Of a stretch of 64,000 bases of DNA, positions 41,812 to 52,736 are shown piece after piece. The notes under the pieces are model-generated. The model worked only from the letters and a program-made list of their open reading frames with translations. It was not told where the DNA came from and did not search any database. The stretch is from Deltaproteobacteria bacterium (GTDB lineage: Bacteria; Desulfobacterota; Binatia; UTPRO1): NCBI GenBank assembly GCA_020852955.1, contig JADYZW010000006.1:1-64000 (forward strand), read 5' to 3'. Position 1 is the first letter of the stretch. Every line of letters begins with the position of its first letter. The translations under genes and the position numbers were made by a program.

Positions 41812-44800
41812 ATGAGCCGTCTTCGCAGTCTGTGGTACGAGAGCCGCCACCTCGACGCGGGCGCGCCCGGGTTGCGCATGCGCCTCGCGGCGCTCCCGGA
41901 GCACGCGCGCGAGCTCCTGCTCGCGGTCGGCGACCGGCTCGCCGCAACGTCGCTCACGCTGGCCCAGCAGTACTGTCGGCAGGCGCCGGCCGCATGGGCG
42001 CTCGGCGAGGGCGCGTTCGCGCGCTGGGTCGCGGGCGGCGAGCGGCTCGCGGTCGGCGAGCACGGCTCGCGGAACGCCGCCGGGTCCTACTTCGCGCAGG
42101 CACCCGCCGCGCTCGCGAGCCTGCCGGCGGCAGAGCTCGACGCCTGGCTCACGCTCGCGGGCGACGTGCTGGTCGCGTCGCGGCGGCTCGGCGAGGCCTT
42201 CGTCGCGGCGAGCCTGCCGGCGCTCGCGAGTCTCGCGCCCGGCAGCGGACGACTCGAGCGCTGGGTCGCCGAAGGGCTGTCGCTCGCGCGCCACGGCTTC
42301 GACGGCGAGGCGCTGGCGCTCGCCTTCTTCGAGGCGACCGGGCTCGCGGCGCCGATCTTCGCGCCGCGGGACTACGCGCGCTTCGCCGCACTCGGACTCG
42401 CCGCGGCGTCGGCGAGCCGGATGCGGGTCGACCTCTTCGTGAGCGTGCCGCCGGCGCTCCGGGAGCTCGACGAGGCGGAGCGCGGCGGCGTCCTCGAGCT
42501 CGCGACGCTCGCCGCGGAGCGCGCGCCCGCGATCGGTGTCGAGGCGTACTTCTCGCTCCCGGCCGCGCTCGCCGTGGTCCCGGAAGCGCGCGCGGACCTC
42601 CTCGCGAGCCTGCGGCCGGTCGCACGCGACGCCACCGCCTCCCTCACCGACCTCCTACCGGTCTTGCGCGCGATCCTCGGGCACACGCCTCGCGACGTAC
42701 GCACCCGGCTGATCGCGCTCGCCGGCCGCGTCGCCGCGGTCTTTCCGACCGGCACCGTCCCGTTCTACCGGATGCTGCCGCGGCTCCTCGAGCGCACCGG
42801 CATCGACGGAATCGAGCGCTGGGTCGCGACGGGGCTCGAACACGCAGCCGAGCATCCCGACGCCGGCGCCGCCTACTTCGGTCTCGACTCGCGGACGAGC
42901 CGCGCGGTGCTCGCGGCGGAGTCGACGGCCGTCGAGCTGCCGGAGGTGCAGGGGCTCCTGAAACGCTATCTCCAGATGCTGACCGGCCGGAGCTGGCAGG
43001 TCGCTGGGCGCGCCGACGTCGGCTACCGCCCCCCCTTCGACGAGCCGGCGACGGAGGACGCCGCGCCGAGCCGCGAGACCGCGCTCTTCCCGGCGCAGCT
43101 CGCGACCTTCGCCGAGGCCGAGAGCAACCTCCGCCTCTACCGACTGATCGCGGCGCAGCACGCGGGACGGCGCGAGCTCGCGAGCGACACCCTCGACCCG
43201 CCTCTCGACCGCTTCCTCGCGGGATTCGACCACCCGGGCGTCGCGGGCGAGCTCTTCGCGATCTTCGACGGCGTCCGCGTCGACGCCGGGATCGGGCGCC
43301 GCTATCGCGGCCTCGCCGGGGACCTCGCGGCGGTCGCGGCCGAGCTCGAACACGGACGGCGCCGCCTGCCCGGAACCCTCGGGCACCTCGTCCACGTGCT
43401 GCGCGAGGCGCGCCTGCCGGAGCTCGCGCGCCGCGTGCCGACGCTCGCGGCGCGGCTCGGGGCCCCCGGGGCGACCGTCGCGGACAGCGCCGCCGTCACA
43501 CGCGCCGTCTACGACGACATGATGCGTGGCGAGCACGGCGCGCTGCTCGCGAGCGCGCTTCACGGGCCGGCCGACGACGAGGACCTCGCCGCCCTTGCCG
43601 AGGACGCGCGCTTCTACCTCGACGGCGGCGAGGCGCTCGGCGGTGGCGAAGACGAGGCGGCGGGGCCGGCGCCGGAGGCGCCCGAACCGATAGACCGGCA
43701 GGTGGACGACGACGTCGCCCTCACGGACGAGGAGAGCGACGGCCCGGCCGGCGTGCCGCTCGACCCCGAGGAAATCCTGAAGCTCCTGCAATCGGGGGCC
43801 CGCATCACGGCCGCGCAAGGTCACGGCGAGGATCTCGCGGCGCTCGGCCTCTACGTGTCGGATCTCGCCGGCAAGCTCCCGCGCGAGCGCATGGCCGAGC
43901 TGCAGAACCTGCTGCGCCAGGCGCAGAGCGGCCGCGCCGCGGCGTTGCCGCATGCGGCGGGCGAAGGCGAGTTCCTTTACGACGAGTGGGACTATCGCAT
44001 CGCCGACTACCGTCACGCCTGGTGCCGGCTCGCCGAGATCCCGCTCGAAAGCGACACCGGCGACTTCTTCCACCAGACGCTCGCGGCCCACGCCGACCTG
44101 CTTCCGGAGGTGCGTCGGCAGTTCCAGCGCATCCGCCCCGAGCGCTACCGCGTGATCCACGGACTCGAGGACGGCGAGGACTTCGACCTCGACGCCGTCG
44201 TCACGGCGCGGGCCGACCGGCGCTCGGGGCATCCGCCGTCACCGAAGCTCTACCAGGCGAAGCAGCGCGAAGAGCGCGACGTGGCGACGCTCTTCCTCGT
44301 GGACATGAGCGCCTCGACCGACGAGCCCGTCCCCGGCGCGCCCGCCGGTCGCCGGGTCATCGACATCACGAAGGAGGCGCTGGTCGTCATGGCCGAGGCG
44401 CTCGAGGAGATCGGCGACGCCTACGGCATCTACGGATTCTCCGGCCACGGCCGCCGGCAGGTCGAGCTCTACCTCGTGAAGCACTTCAACGAGCCGCTCA
44501 CGAGCGCGGTGAAGGGCCGGATCGGCGCGATCGAGCCGAAGCGCTCGACGCGCATGGGCGCGGCGCTCCGCCATGCGGTCGCGAAGATGCGCGGCGTCGC
44601 CGCGCGCTCCAAGCACGTGCTCCTGCTCTCCGACGGATTCCCGCAGGACGTCGACTACGGCGACGACCGGCGCTCGAACGTCTACGGCGTGCAGGACACC
44701 ACGCGGGCGTTCCAGGAGGCGGCGCGCGCCGGCGTCACGCCCTTCTGCATCACCGTCGACAAGGCTGGGCACGACTACTTGAAGGAGATGTGCGAGGCTT

Positions 44801-44880
44801 CGCGCTATCTCGTGATCGAGGACATCACGGCGCTGCCGCGCGAGCTACCGAAGATCTACCAACGCTTCGTGCGGCCGTGA
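41812..44880 (+). CDS. CbbO/NorD-like VWA-domain protein
   Basis: 1022 residues, longer than usual CbbO (about 780). The first about 600 residues are Ala-rich helical repeats, followed by an acidic linker (about 610-660) and a C-terminal von Willebrand A domain. Its MIDAS motif is D831-M-S833-A-S835 (LFLVDMSASTDEP), with later T and D positions in KRSTRMGAALRH and LLLSDGFPQD. The MIDAS docks the AAA+ partner's client. ATG 41812 was chosen; ATG 41785 adds nine residues. Confidence 0.87.
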   Translation: MSRLRSLWYESRHLDAGAPGLRMRLAALPEHARELLLAVGDRLAATSLTLAQQYCRQAPAAWALGEGAFARWVAGGERLAVGEHGSRNAAGSYFAQAPAALASLPAAELDAWLTLAGDVLVASRRLGEAFVAASLPALASLAPGSGRLERWVAEGLSLARHGFDGEALALAFFEATGLAAPIFAPRDYARFAALGLAAASASRMRVDLFVSVPPALRELDEAERGGVLELATLAAERAPAIGVEAYFSLPAALAVVPEARADLLASLRPVARDATASLTDLLPVLRAILGHTPRDVRTRLIALAGRVAAVFPTGTVPFYRMLPRLLERTGIDGIERWVATGLEHAAEHPDAGAAYFGLDSRTSRAVLAAESTAVELPEVQGLLKRYLQMLTGRSWQVAGRADVGYRPPFDEPATEDAAPSRETALFPAQLATFAEAESNLRLYRLIAAQHAGRRELASDTLDPPLDRFLAGFDHPGVAGELFAIFDGVRVDAGIGRRYRGLAGDLAAVAAELEHGRRRLPGTLGHLVHVLREARLPELARRVPTLAARLGAPGATVADSAAVTRAVYDDMMRGEHGALLASALHGPADDEDLAALAEDARFYLDGGEALGGGEDEAAGPAPEAPEPIDRQVDDDVALTDEESDGPAGVPLDPEEILKLLQSGARITAAQGHGEDLAALGLYVSDLAGKLPRERMAELQNLLRQAQSGRAAALPHAAGEGEFLYDEWDYRIADYRHAWCRLAEIPLESDTGDFFHQTLAAHADLLPEVRRQFQRIRPERYRVIHGLEDGEDFDLDAVVTARADRRSGHPPSPKLYQAKQREERDVATLFLVDMSASTDEPVPGAPAGRRVIDITKEALVVMAEALEEIGDAYGIYGFSGHGRRQVELYLVKHFNEPLTSAVKGRIGAIEPKRSTRMGAALRHAVAKMRGVAARSKHVLLLSDGFPQDVDYGDDRRSNVYGVQDTTRAFQEAARAGVTPFCITVDKAGHDYLKEMCEASRYLVIEDITALPRELPKIYQRFVRP

Positions 44881-44899
44881 GCGCCGCGCCGGAGGACGC

Positions 44900-45814
44900 A
44901 TGACCTGGCTTGGACGTCTCCTGTTCAACCGCTTCGCGCTGCTCGCGTTGCTGTGGTTCGCCGGCGTCGTCGGGCTGCATGTCGGTCAGATCCGCCACGA
45001 CCGCCTGCCACTCGACCTGGACGCGCTCGCGCCGCCCGGCGAGCCGCCGCCGCCGGGCACGCTTCTGGCGGCGACGCTCGCCACCGTCATGCGCCACGAG
45101 CTCTCCGGGACGGGCTGGCGTCCGAACGACTTCCTCCTCTGGGGCCCGCGCGTCCTGGCCGACAACAACGCCAACCGCCAGCTCGGCATCCTGCACGCCG
45201 TGCGCCGGACGACCCAGGTGATGAAGGAGCACCTCACCAAGATCTCGAGCGACCCCTTCGACGCGAACCTCGACAAGGCCGACAACGCCTTCCGCTACGA
45301 CGAATGGAGGTTCTTCTACCCGACCGCCGAGGGGCGCTACGCGCTCGGCGTGCGCTACCTCGAGGACTACGTGCGCGGCCTGAAGCCCGAGCTCCAGACC
45401 TCGAAGCCGCTCACGCTCCGCCACATGGAGCTGCTGCGCCTCTTCCAGGCGTGGAGCGACATGCTCGGCGACGCGCACGCCAACCTCTACCGCAGCGAGA
45501 TCGACGGCCACCCCGTCCGGCCCTGGGAGAGCGACGACATCTTCTACCGCGCGCAGGGCCATACCCACGTGATGGCGGCGTGCCTGCGCGCGATCCAGCG
45601 CGAGCACGCGCGCTCGTTCGGCGAGCGCGAAGCGCTCGCCGCCCTCGTCGAGGAGGTCGCGCGCTCGCTCGAGTACGCGGCGCGCCTGAAGCCATTCGTC
45701 GTGCTCGACGGCGGCGACGCCGGCCTCACCGCCAACCACCGGCGAAACCTCGACGTCTACGTCGCCGAGGCGCGCCAGAAGATCTACTCGATCCGGGAGG
45801 AGCTGGAAAAATAA
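44900..45814 (+). CDS. DUF2333 family membrane-anchored protein
   Basis: 304 residues. One N-terminal TM (about 8-28) is followed by the DUF2333 domain (GTGWRPNDFLLWGPRVLADN, RTTQVMKEHLTKISSDPFDA, RYDEWRFFYPTAEGRYALGV). Uncharacterised family of proteobacteria-like genomes. It begins 19 bases after the VWA gene on the same strand, so it may belong to that operon; ATG 44900 follows GGAGG. Confidence 0.85.
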   Translation: MTWLGRLLFNRFALLALLWFAGVVGLHVGQIRHDRLPLDLDALAPPGEPPPPGTLLAATLATVMRHELSGTGWRPNDFLLWGPRVLADNNANRQLGILHAVRRTTQVMKEHLTKISSDPFDANLDKADNAFRYDEWRFFYPTAEGRYALGVRYLEDYVRGLKPELQTSKPLTLRHMELLRLFQAWSDMLGDAHANLYRSEIDGHPVRPWESDDIFYRAQGHTHVMAACLRAIQREHARSFGEREALAALVEEVARSLEYAARLKPFVVLDGGDAGLTANHRRNLDVYVAEARQKIYSIREELEK

Positions 45815-45830
45815 GCGGCCGCGAGGCGAT

Positions 45831-47225
45831 TCAGTCCACGACGTAGCCGAGCTGGCGCAGGCGCTCGCGACGCTCGGCGTCGAGGGCGAGCGCCACCGGC
45901 GGAGCGGCGGCACGGGCGCGAAAGCCGGCCTTGTTGTGCTCGCCGATGGCCTTCTGGAGCGCGCCGGTCCGCGCGGCCTGGTTCTGGTTTCGCGGCGTGG
46001 TTTCTCCTGCATCCGTCGCGAGGTCGTACAGCGTCGGGACGAAGCCCTGGTCGAGCAGGAGCTTCCACGAGCCGTCCACGACGGCGGCGCGATGCACCCG
46101 CCCCCACGACAGCTCCGCGAACACCGGTGCGGGGGCGGGTTCCGCGCCCCGCAGCACCGGAACGAAGGACCGCCCCGGCAGCCCGGACGGCACCTCGACC
46201 CCCGCGAGCTCGGCAATCGTCGGGAACACGCCGACGAGCGACACCGGCGCCTCCACGACGCGCCCGGTCGGGAGATCGGCGCCGCCGACCAGGAGCGGTA
46301 CGCGCAGGACCTCCTCGTAGAGCGTCTTCGTGTGTTGCATACGCCCGTGCTCTCCGAACTCCTCGCCGTGATCGGAGGTGATCACGACGATGATGTCGTG
46401 CCTCCGTCCGAAGCCGATGCCATCGAGGAGACGTCCGATCTCGCGATCAGTGAAGGCGATCTCGGCATCGTAGAGCGCGCGCAGCGTCGCGAGCTCGTGC
46501 TCGGCGAGCGCCTTCTTCATCATCACCAGAGCCTGCGCCGGCCCGCGCAGCGGGTCGCCGGAACGGACTCCGAACGCTTCGGCGTAGGCCGGTGGCGGAG
46601 AATAGGTCGAATGGGGATCGAAGTAGTGCACGTACAGGAAGTACGGACCGTTGGTCGTCGGGCGCGACGCAACCCACTCGAGCGCGGCGTCGGTCACGAC
46701 GTCCGCGGTCGCGTCGGGCTTCTGCTCGTTGCTCGGCCATACCGGGTCTGCGCCGCTCTGATCGCCGCGCCGCGCGAGGACGTCGAAGCGGTCGAATCCC
46801 TGCGCGAATCCCGATTCCGGCGTCACCACCGCCGCGTTGGCGGAGAATCCCGCGGTATCGTATCCCGCGGCGGCGAGCATCTCGGCCAGCATCAGCTGCT
46901 TCTCGTTGAGCTTGAGCGTCATGCGCTCGGCCCCGTGGTCGACGGGATAGCGACCCGTCAGGATGCTGGCGGTGCTCGGCAGCGTCCACGAGCTCGTCGA
47001 ACGCGCCAGGCCGAAACGTGTCCCGCGGGCGGCGAACGCGTCGAGGCGCGCGGTCCGCGCCCGCGCATACCCATACGCTCCCAGGTGATCGGCCCGAAGC
47101 GTATCGATCACCACGAGGACGACATTGGGACGCGCGCGCATGCTGGGGGGCGCCGGCCGGCTGCAGCCGACCACGACGAGACACGCGAATGTCGCGACCA
47201 CGGCGGCGGACCCTCGGCGACCCAT
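45831..47225 (-). CDS. Sulfatase-fold lipoprotein, Thr at nucleophile position
   Basis: 464 residues. A lipoprotein signal peptide ends LVVVGC (C21). The alkaline-phosphatase-superfamily fold is clear from NVVLVVIDTLRADHLGAYGY (metal D41), SSWTLPSTASILTGRYP and ITSDHGEEFGEHGRM. At the formylglycine position of sulfatases (C/S-x-P-S-R) it has T81-L-P-S-T, so it may be a phospho- or glycerophospho-transferase/hydrolase with Thr nucleophile instead of a sulfatase. ATG 47225 is chosen for the signal peptide. Convergent with the DUF2333 gene and divergent from the membrane protein at 47350. Confidence 0.88.
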   Translation of the reverse strand: MGRRGSAAVVATFACLVVVGCSRPAPPSMRARPNVVLVVIDTLRADHLGAYGYARARTARLDAFAARGTRFGLARSTSSWTLPSTASILTGRYPVDHGAERMTLKLNEKQLMLAEMLAAAGYDTAGFSANAAVVTPESGFAQGFDRFDVLARRGDQSGADPVWPSNEQKPDATADVVTDAALEWVASRPTTNGPYFLYVHYFDPHSTYSPPPAYAEAFGVRSGDPLRGPAQALVMMKKALAEHELATLRALYDAEIAFTDREIGRLLDGIGFGRRHDIIVVITSDHGEEFGEHGRMQHTKTLYEEVLRVPLLVGGADLPTGRVVEAPVSLVGVFPTIAELAGVEVPSGLPGRSFVPVLRGAEPAPAPVFAELSWGRVHRAAVVDGSWKLLLDQGFVPTLYDLATDAGETTPRNQNQAARTGALQKAIGEHNKAGFRARAAAPPVALALDAERRERLRQLGYVVD

Positions 47226-47349
47226 CGACGTTCCACCGCCGCGCCGATCACGCCGCCGCACGGCGGCCTCTTACGGAAGCCGGTGTCGTCCGTCAATCCG
47301 AGACCGTTGACGTGGCGTCTCCGCTGCGCTCTCTCTCGCATCCCGACAC

Positions 47350-49341
47350 ATGGCGACGCGCGCGCGCACGATCCTCTTCTTCGGGTACTACCTGGCGCTC
47401 GCGCTGTTCGCCCTGCGCGTCGTGCTGCCGGCGCCAGCGCGGCTGGCGGCGATCCCCGTCGACGTGCCGCCCGCGTGGCGCGGCATCACGATGGCGGACC
47501 AGAAGCTCGTGGTCGCGGTCGTGACGGCGCACGCGCGCGCCCTCGTCCACGCGCCGTCGACGCTGCTCGACGGACCGCAGTGCCATCCGCTCCGCCACGC
47601 GCTCATGCTCGGCCAGCACGAGCTCGGCCAGGGGCTCCTCGGCGTCCTGCCGTACGCCCTGAGCGGCGACCCCGTGCTCACCTACAACGCGGTCGCGGCG
47701 CTCTCGGTCGCGCTCGCCGGCTTCGCCATGCACCTCCTGGTGCGCGGCTACACGGGCAGCGGCGCCGCGGCGCTCGTCGCAGGAACGGTCTTCGCGATCC
47801 ACCCGGCACGCCTCGGCGACCTCGTGCACCTGTCGGCGATCGCGAACTACTGGACGGTCCTGACGCTGCTCTACCTGCACCGCTTCTTCCGCCGGCCGAC
47901 CTGGCCGGCGGCCGCCGCCGTCGCGCTCTCGAGCTCGCTGCAGACGCTCGAGAGCATCTACCCGCTCGTGCCGCACGCGATCGTGGTCGCGGTCGTGAGC
48001 CTGGCGGGCCTGTGGCGCCGCCGCGACGCCTGGCGCGCCGTCCTCCCGAAGCTCGCCGCGGCCGGACTCGTGAACGTCGTCGCCGTCGCGCTCGTGCTCG
48101 GTCCCTATCTCGCCTTCAAGGAGACGTGGGGCTCGCTCGCGGGACGCCAGCAGTTCCTGTACGTGGCCGGCGACTTCGCACCGGGCGGCGGCGCATACGC
48201 CGGCACCGTCGCGCTCGCGCTGGCGGCGGCGGCGCTCGTCGCGCGCACCGGGCGGCGGGATCCCGCGCCGCCGCGGGCCGCGCTCCTCGTCGCCGGCCTC
48301 CTCGTGGCGTGGGGTGCCAGCGCGGGGCTGCGCGCGCCGGGAATCGACGTCGCGATCCCTCCGCTCTTCGGTCTCCTCGGCGGCATCGTGCCGGGCTTCG
48401 ATGCCGTGCGCCGCGGCGGCGCGGTCGTGACCGGGTGGTACCTCGTCGCGAGCGCGCTCGCGGGGCTCGGCGTCGCAGCGCTCGTCCGCGGACGCGGGGC
48501 GGGCGCGCGGGCCGCGATCGCGCTCGTCCTCGTCGCGGCGGCGCTCGCGGAGGTGTTCGTCCCGGGCCTCGCGCGGCGCGCGTTCGGACGCACGGTCGCG
48601 CTCCAGGCGTACGTCGTCCGCCCGCCGAACGCGGTGCTCGCGATGTACGAGCGCCTGCGGCCCGGTGCCGTCCTCGACGTGCCGTACGAGCTCGGGCCCG
48701 GCCGGTTCTTCCGCATGGCCGACTTCGTCCTCGCGGGCGCGTTTCACGGACACCGGGTCGCCGCCTGCTACAACTCCTTCCTGACCCCCCTCCAGGACGA
48801 CGTCGCGCACTACGCGGCGCGGGCCCTGGAGGACGCCCGCGCCGCCGAGGCCCTGGCCGCCCTCGGGATCGGAACCGTCGTCGTCCACCTGGCGATCCCG
48901 ACCGCGAAGGGGCCCCTGCCTTCGGCGGCGAGCGCGCTCCCCCTGGTCGAGCTCGGCCATGCCGGCACCGAGCGGCTCTACGGCCTCCCGGCGCCGCCCC
49001 CGACCACGCGCGACCCCGCCGCGGTCGCGGTCCGTCTCGCCCGCGATCCGGCGGGTCCCGGACGGATCGCGGTGACCTTCGAGCACCGCGGGTCCGTCAT
49101 CTACCGTCATCCCGACCCCATCGAGCCGGCCGTCTTCCTGATCCGCTGGTACGGACCGTCGGGCGCTCCGATGGGCGCGGCGCCGGTCCGGCTCCTCCGC
49201 CCGGCCGTCCTCGTCCCGGGCGACGCCGTCACGCGGGTCGTCGCCGTCCCCGCCGATGCGGCTCCGGCCGCCCGTCTGGCGCTCGTCGATCCGCGGGCGC
49301 CCGATGCGCCGCTCGCGACGCTCGTCGGCGCCGGCCCCTGA
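47350..49341 (+). CDS. Large multi-spanning membrane protein, possibly GT-C-like
   Basis: 663 residues with about 11-12 predicted TM helices in the first 430 residues, an acidic/aromatic loop after TM1 (AIPVDVPPAWRGITMADQKL) and a soluble C-terminal domain of about 230 residues, probably periplasmic. The layout resembles GT-C sugar transferases (YfhO/PMT-like), but no diagnostic motif was recognised. Encoded divergently from the sulfatase-fold lipoprotein, a common pairing in envelope-modification loci. Confidence 0.75.
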   Translation: MATRARTILFFGYYLALALFALRVVLPAPARLAAIPVDVPPAWRGITMADQKLVVAVVTAHARALVHAPSTLLDGPQCHPLRHALMLGQHELGQGLLGVLPYALSGDPVLTYNAVAALSVALAGFAMHLLVRGYTGSGAAALVAGTVFAIHPARLGDLVHLSAIANYWTVLTLLYLHRFFRRPTWPAAAAVALSSSLQTLESIYPLVPHAIVVAVVSLAGLWRRRDAWRAVLPKLAAAGLVNVVAVALVLGPYLAFKETWGSLAGRQQFLYVAGDFAPGGGAYAGTVALALAAAALVARTGRRDPAPPRAALLVAGLLVAWGASAGLRAPGIDVAIPPLFGLLGGIVPGFDAVRRGGAVVTGWYLVASALAGLGVAALVRGRGAGARAAIALVLVAAALAEVFVPGLARRAFGRTVALQAYVVRPPNAVLAMYERLRPGAVLDVPYELGPGRFFRMADFVLAGAFHGHRVAACYNSFLTPLQDDVAHYAARALEDARAAEALAALGIGTVVVHLAIPTAKGPLPSAASALPLVELGHAGTERLYGLPAPPPTTRDPAAVAVRLARDPAGPGRIAVTFEHRGSVIYRHPDPIEPAVFLIRWYGPSGAPMGAAPVRLLRPAVLVPGDAVTRVVAVPADAAPAARLALVDPRAPDAPLATLVGAGP

Positions 49342-49472
49342 GTCCCCGGAAAGGGCGCGGCGCACGGCGGCTCGGCGCTTCGGAAACGCCAGCCGAGGGC
49401 GCGGCGCGCGCCGCGATGGTCCGCCACCCGCGGCGTGCGCCCCTCGCCCTCGCGCGCTAAGGTGGCCGCGCC

Positions 49473-50482
<1,010 letters not shown>

Positions 50483-50486
<4 letters not shown>

Positions 50487-51487
50487 GCGCCACGCGCACG
50501 GTGACGCTCGTCCCCGGCGACGGCGGCGGCCCGGCGCTCGCGGACGCCGTGGTGCGGATCTTCGCGGCCGCCGCCGTACCGATCGCGTGGGAGCGCGTCG
50601 CGGCCGGCGACGAAGCCCTCCGCCGCCAGGGCTCGGCGATCCCGGCGGAGCTCGTCGGCTCGGTGCTGCGGACGCGCGTCGCCTTGAAGGGCCATCTCGC
50701 CGCCAGGCTCGGCGAGGCGCGGGAGAACCCGAACGTCGCGCTCCGCAAGATGCTCGACCTCTACGCCAACGTGCGCTCGGTGCAGAGCTTCCCCGGACGC
50801 GCCTCGCGCTACCCCGGCCTCGACCTGGTCGTCGTCCGCGAGAGCACCGAGGGCGAGTACGCCGGCCTCGAGCACCGCGTCGTGCCCGGCGTCGTCGAGA
50901 GCATCAAGGTCACGACGGCCGATGCGTGCACGCGGATCGCCCGCTTCGCCTTCGCACACGCCGCCGCGGCGGGGCGCGCGAAGGTCACCGCCGTCCACAA
51001 GGCCAACATCATGAAGCGCGCGGACGGCCTCTTCCTCGACTGCTGCCGCGCCGTCGCGCGGGAGCATCCCGCGATCGCCTTCCAGGAGCTGATCGTGGAC
51101 AACGCCTGCATGCAGCTCGTCATGAACCCCTACCAGTTCGACGTGATGGTGATGCAGAACTTCTACGGCGATCTCGTATCGGACCTCTGCGCCGGGCTCG
51201 CGGGCGGGCGCGGGGTCGTGCCGAGCGCGAGCTTCGGCGACGATCTCGCGGTCTTCGAAGCCATCTACGACGACGCGTCCGCGGTCGCAGCGCCCGACGC
51301 CGTCAACCCGATGACGCTGCTGGTGTCGGCGCTCGCCATGCTGCGTCACCTCGGCCTCGCGGCGCAGGCCGATCGCATCACCGCCGCGACCTCGGCGGTC
51401 CTCGCCGAGGGTACCCGGGTGACGCGCGACCTCGGCGGCACGGCGGGCACGACCGCGATGGCCGACGCGATCGTCGCGCGCCTCTGA
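50483..51487 (+). CDS. Second isocitrate dehydrogenase-family paralogue, possibly regulatory
   Basis: 334 residues, clearly paralogous to the preceding gene (NVALRKMLDLYANVRSV, VVRESTEGEYAGLEHRVVPG, HKANIMKRADGLFLDCC, NFYGDLVSDLCAGLAGG). Two sites differ: the N-terminal GDGIGPEV is GDGGGPAL, and the NAD-loop HGSAPDIAGK is replaced by YDDASAVAAP. This resembles how eukaryotic IDH3 beta/gamma subunits lost the HGSAPDI loop while the alpha subunit kept it. The GTG at 50483 overlaps the upstream stop. A non-catalytic or regulatory role is inferred. Confidence 0.88.
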
Positions 51488-51497
51488 GGCAGCCGCG

Positions 51498-52547
51498 ATG
51501 TCCGCCTACGACGCGCTCCTGCTCGTCTCCTTCGGCGGCCCCGAGCGCCCCGAGGACGTGGCGCCCTTCCTCGAGAACGTGACGCGCGGCCGCGGCATCC
51601 CGCGCGAGCGTCTCGCGAACGTCGTCGAGCGCTACCATCACCTCGGCGGACGGAGCCCGCTCAACGAGCAGAACCGCGCGCTCGTCGCCGCGCTCCGCGC
51701 CGACTTCGCGGCGCACGGCATCGACCTCCCGCTCTTCTTCGGGAACCGCAACTGGCGCCCGTTCCTCGCCGACACCGTCGCCGAGATGCGCGAGGCCGGC
51801 GTCCGCCGCGCCCTCGCGTTCATCACCTCGGCCTACAGCTCCTATTCCGGCTGCCGGCAATACCTCGAGGACCTCGCGCGCGCCCGCGCCGCGGTCGTGG
51901 ACGCGCCGACGATCGCGCCGCTCCGGCGCTTTTTCAACCACCCCGACTTCGTCGACGCCACCACCGATTGCGTCCGCGCGGCGTGGGAGCGCCTGCGCGC
52001 GGCACTCGCGGCCGATGCGCCAGACGCGGCGCGCCTGGTCTTCACCGCGCACAGCGTGCCGCGCGCCATGGCGGAGGGCTGCGCCTACGAGCGCGAACTC
52101 CGCGCCAACGCCGCGCTCGTCGCCGAGCGTCTCGGACATGACCGCTGGGACCTCGTCTGGCAGAGCCGCAGCGGACCGCCGCAGGTACCATGGCTCGAAC
52201 CCGACGTGCTCGACCACGTCCGCACGCTCCGCGCCGCGCGCGTACCGGGCGTCGTGATCGCGCCGATCGGCTTCCTCTCGGACCACGTCGAGGTGCTCTA
52301 CGACCTCGACGTCGAGGCGCGCCACCTCTGCGACGATCTCGGCATCGCGATGGTACGCGCTGCCACCGTCGGCACGCATCCGAGCTTCGTCACGTGCGTC
52401 CGCGAGCTCGTGCTCGAGCGCCTGCACGGTGCGCCGCCCCGGAGCGTCGGCCCGCTACCGCCGAGCCCCGACGTCTGTCCCCCCGATTGCTGTCCGGTGC
52501 CCGCACGCCCCGCCGCCCGACCCACACCACCGGAGGGTGCTCGCTGA
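51498..52547 (+). CDS. hemH: Ferrochelatase (coproporphyrin-type, candidate [2Fe-2S])
   Basis: 349 residues. The sequence opens YDALLLVSFGGPERPEDVAP and contains FTAHSVPRAMAEG (catalytic His), VWQSRSGPPQVPWLEPDV and GFLSDHVEVLYDLDVEA. This is the actinobacterial-like branch that inserts iron into coproporphyrin III (CpfC). C119 in YSSYSGCRQY and a C-terminal C327/C331/C332 cluster (CPPDCCP) could ligate a [2Fe-2S] cluster as in mycobacterial enzymes. Substrate preference is inferred. It starts 10 bases after the IDH paralogue stop. Confidence 0.9.
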   Translation: MSAYDALLLVSFGGPERPEDVAPFLENVTRGRGIPRERLANVVERYHHLGGRSPLNEQNRALVAALRADFAAHGIDLPLFFGNRNWRPFLADTVAEMREAGVRRALAFITSAYSSYSGCRQYLEDLARARAAVVDAPTIAPLRRFFNHPDFVDATTDCVRAAWERLRAALAADAPDAARLVFTAHSVPRAMAEGCAYERELRANAALVAERLGHDRWDLVWQSRSGPPQVPWLEPDVLDHVRTLRAARVPGVVIAPIGFLSDHVEVLYDLDVEARHLCDDLGIAMVRAATVGTHPSFVTCVRELVLERLHGAPPRSVGPLPPSPDVCPPDCCPVPARPAARPTPPEGAR

Positions 52548-52736
52548 AGGACAGGCGCGCCTTCGCACCCGTGGGAAGCTCGGTGATCGGCAACGCTGCA
52601 TCGATCCCTCGTCGTGGCCCGAAGGTTCGAAAGAAGCGCTCGGGCGGCGGAGCAGCGATCCGGCGCGCACGCGTCGCGCGGCCCCGGAAGGGCGGACCGA
52701 CGGCGCCGAGCACGTCGCCGGGGCCGCTGCGACCGC

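Noticed and set aside
40941..44880. Assigning the CbbQ/CbbO-like pair to RuBisCO activation
   Set aside because: No RuBisCO, Calvin-cycle or carboxysome gene lies in the window, and the same families serve other clients.
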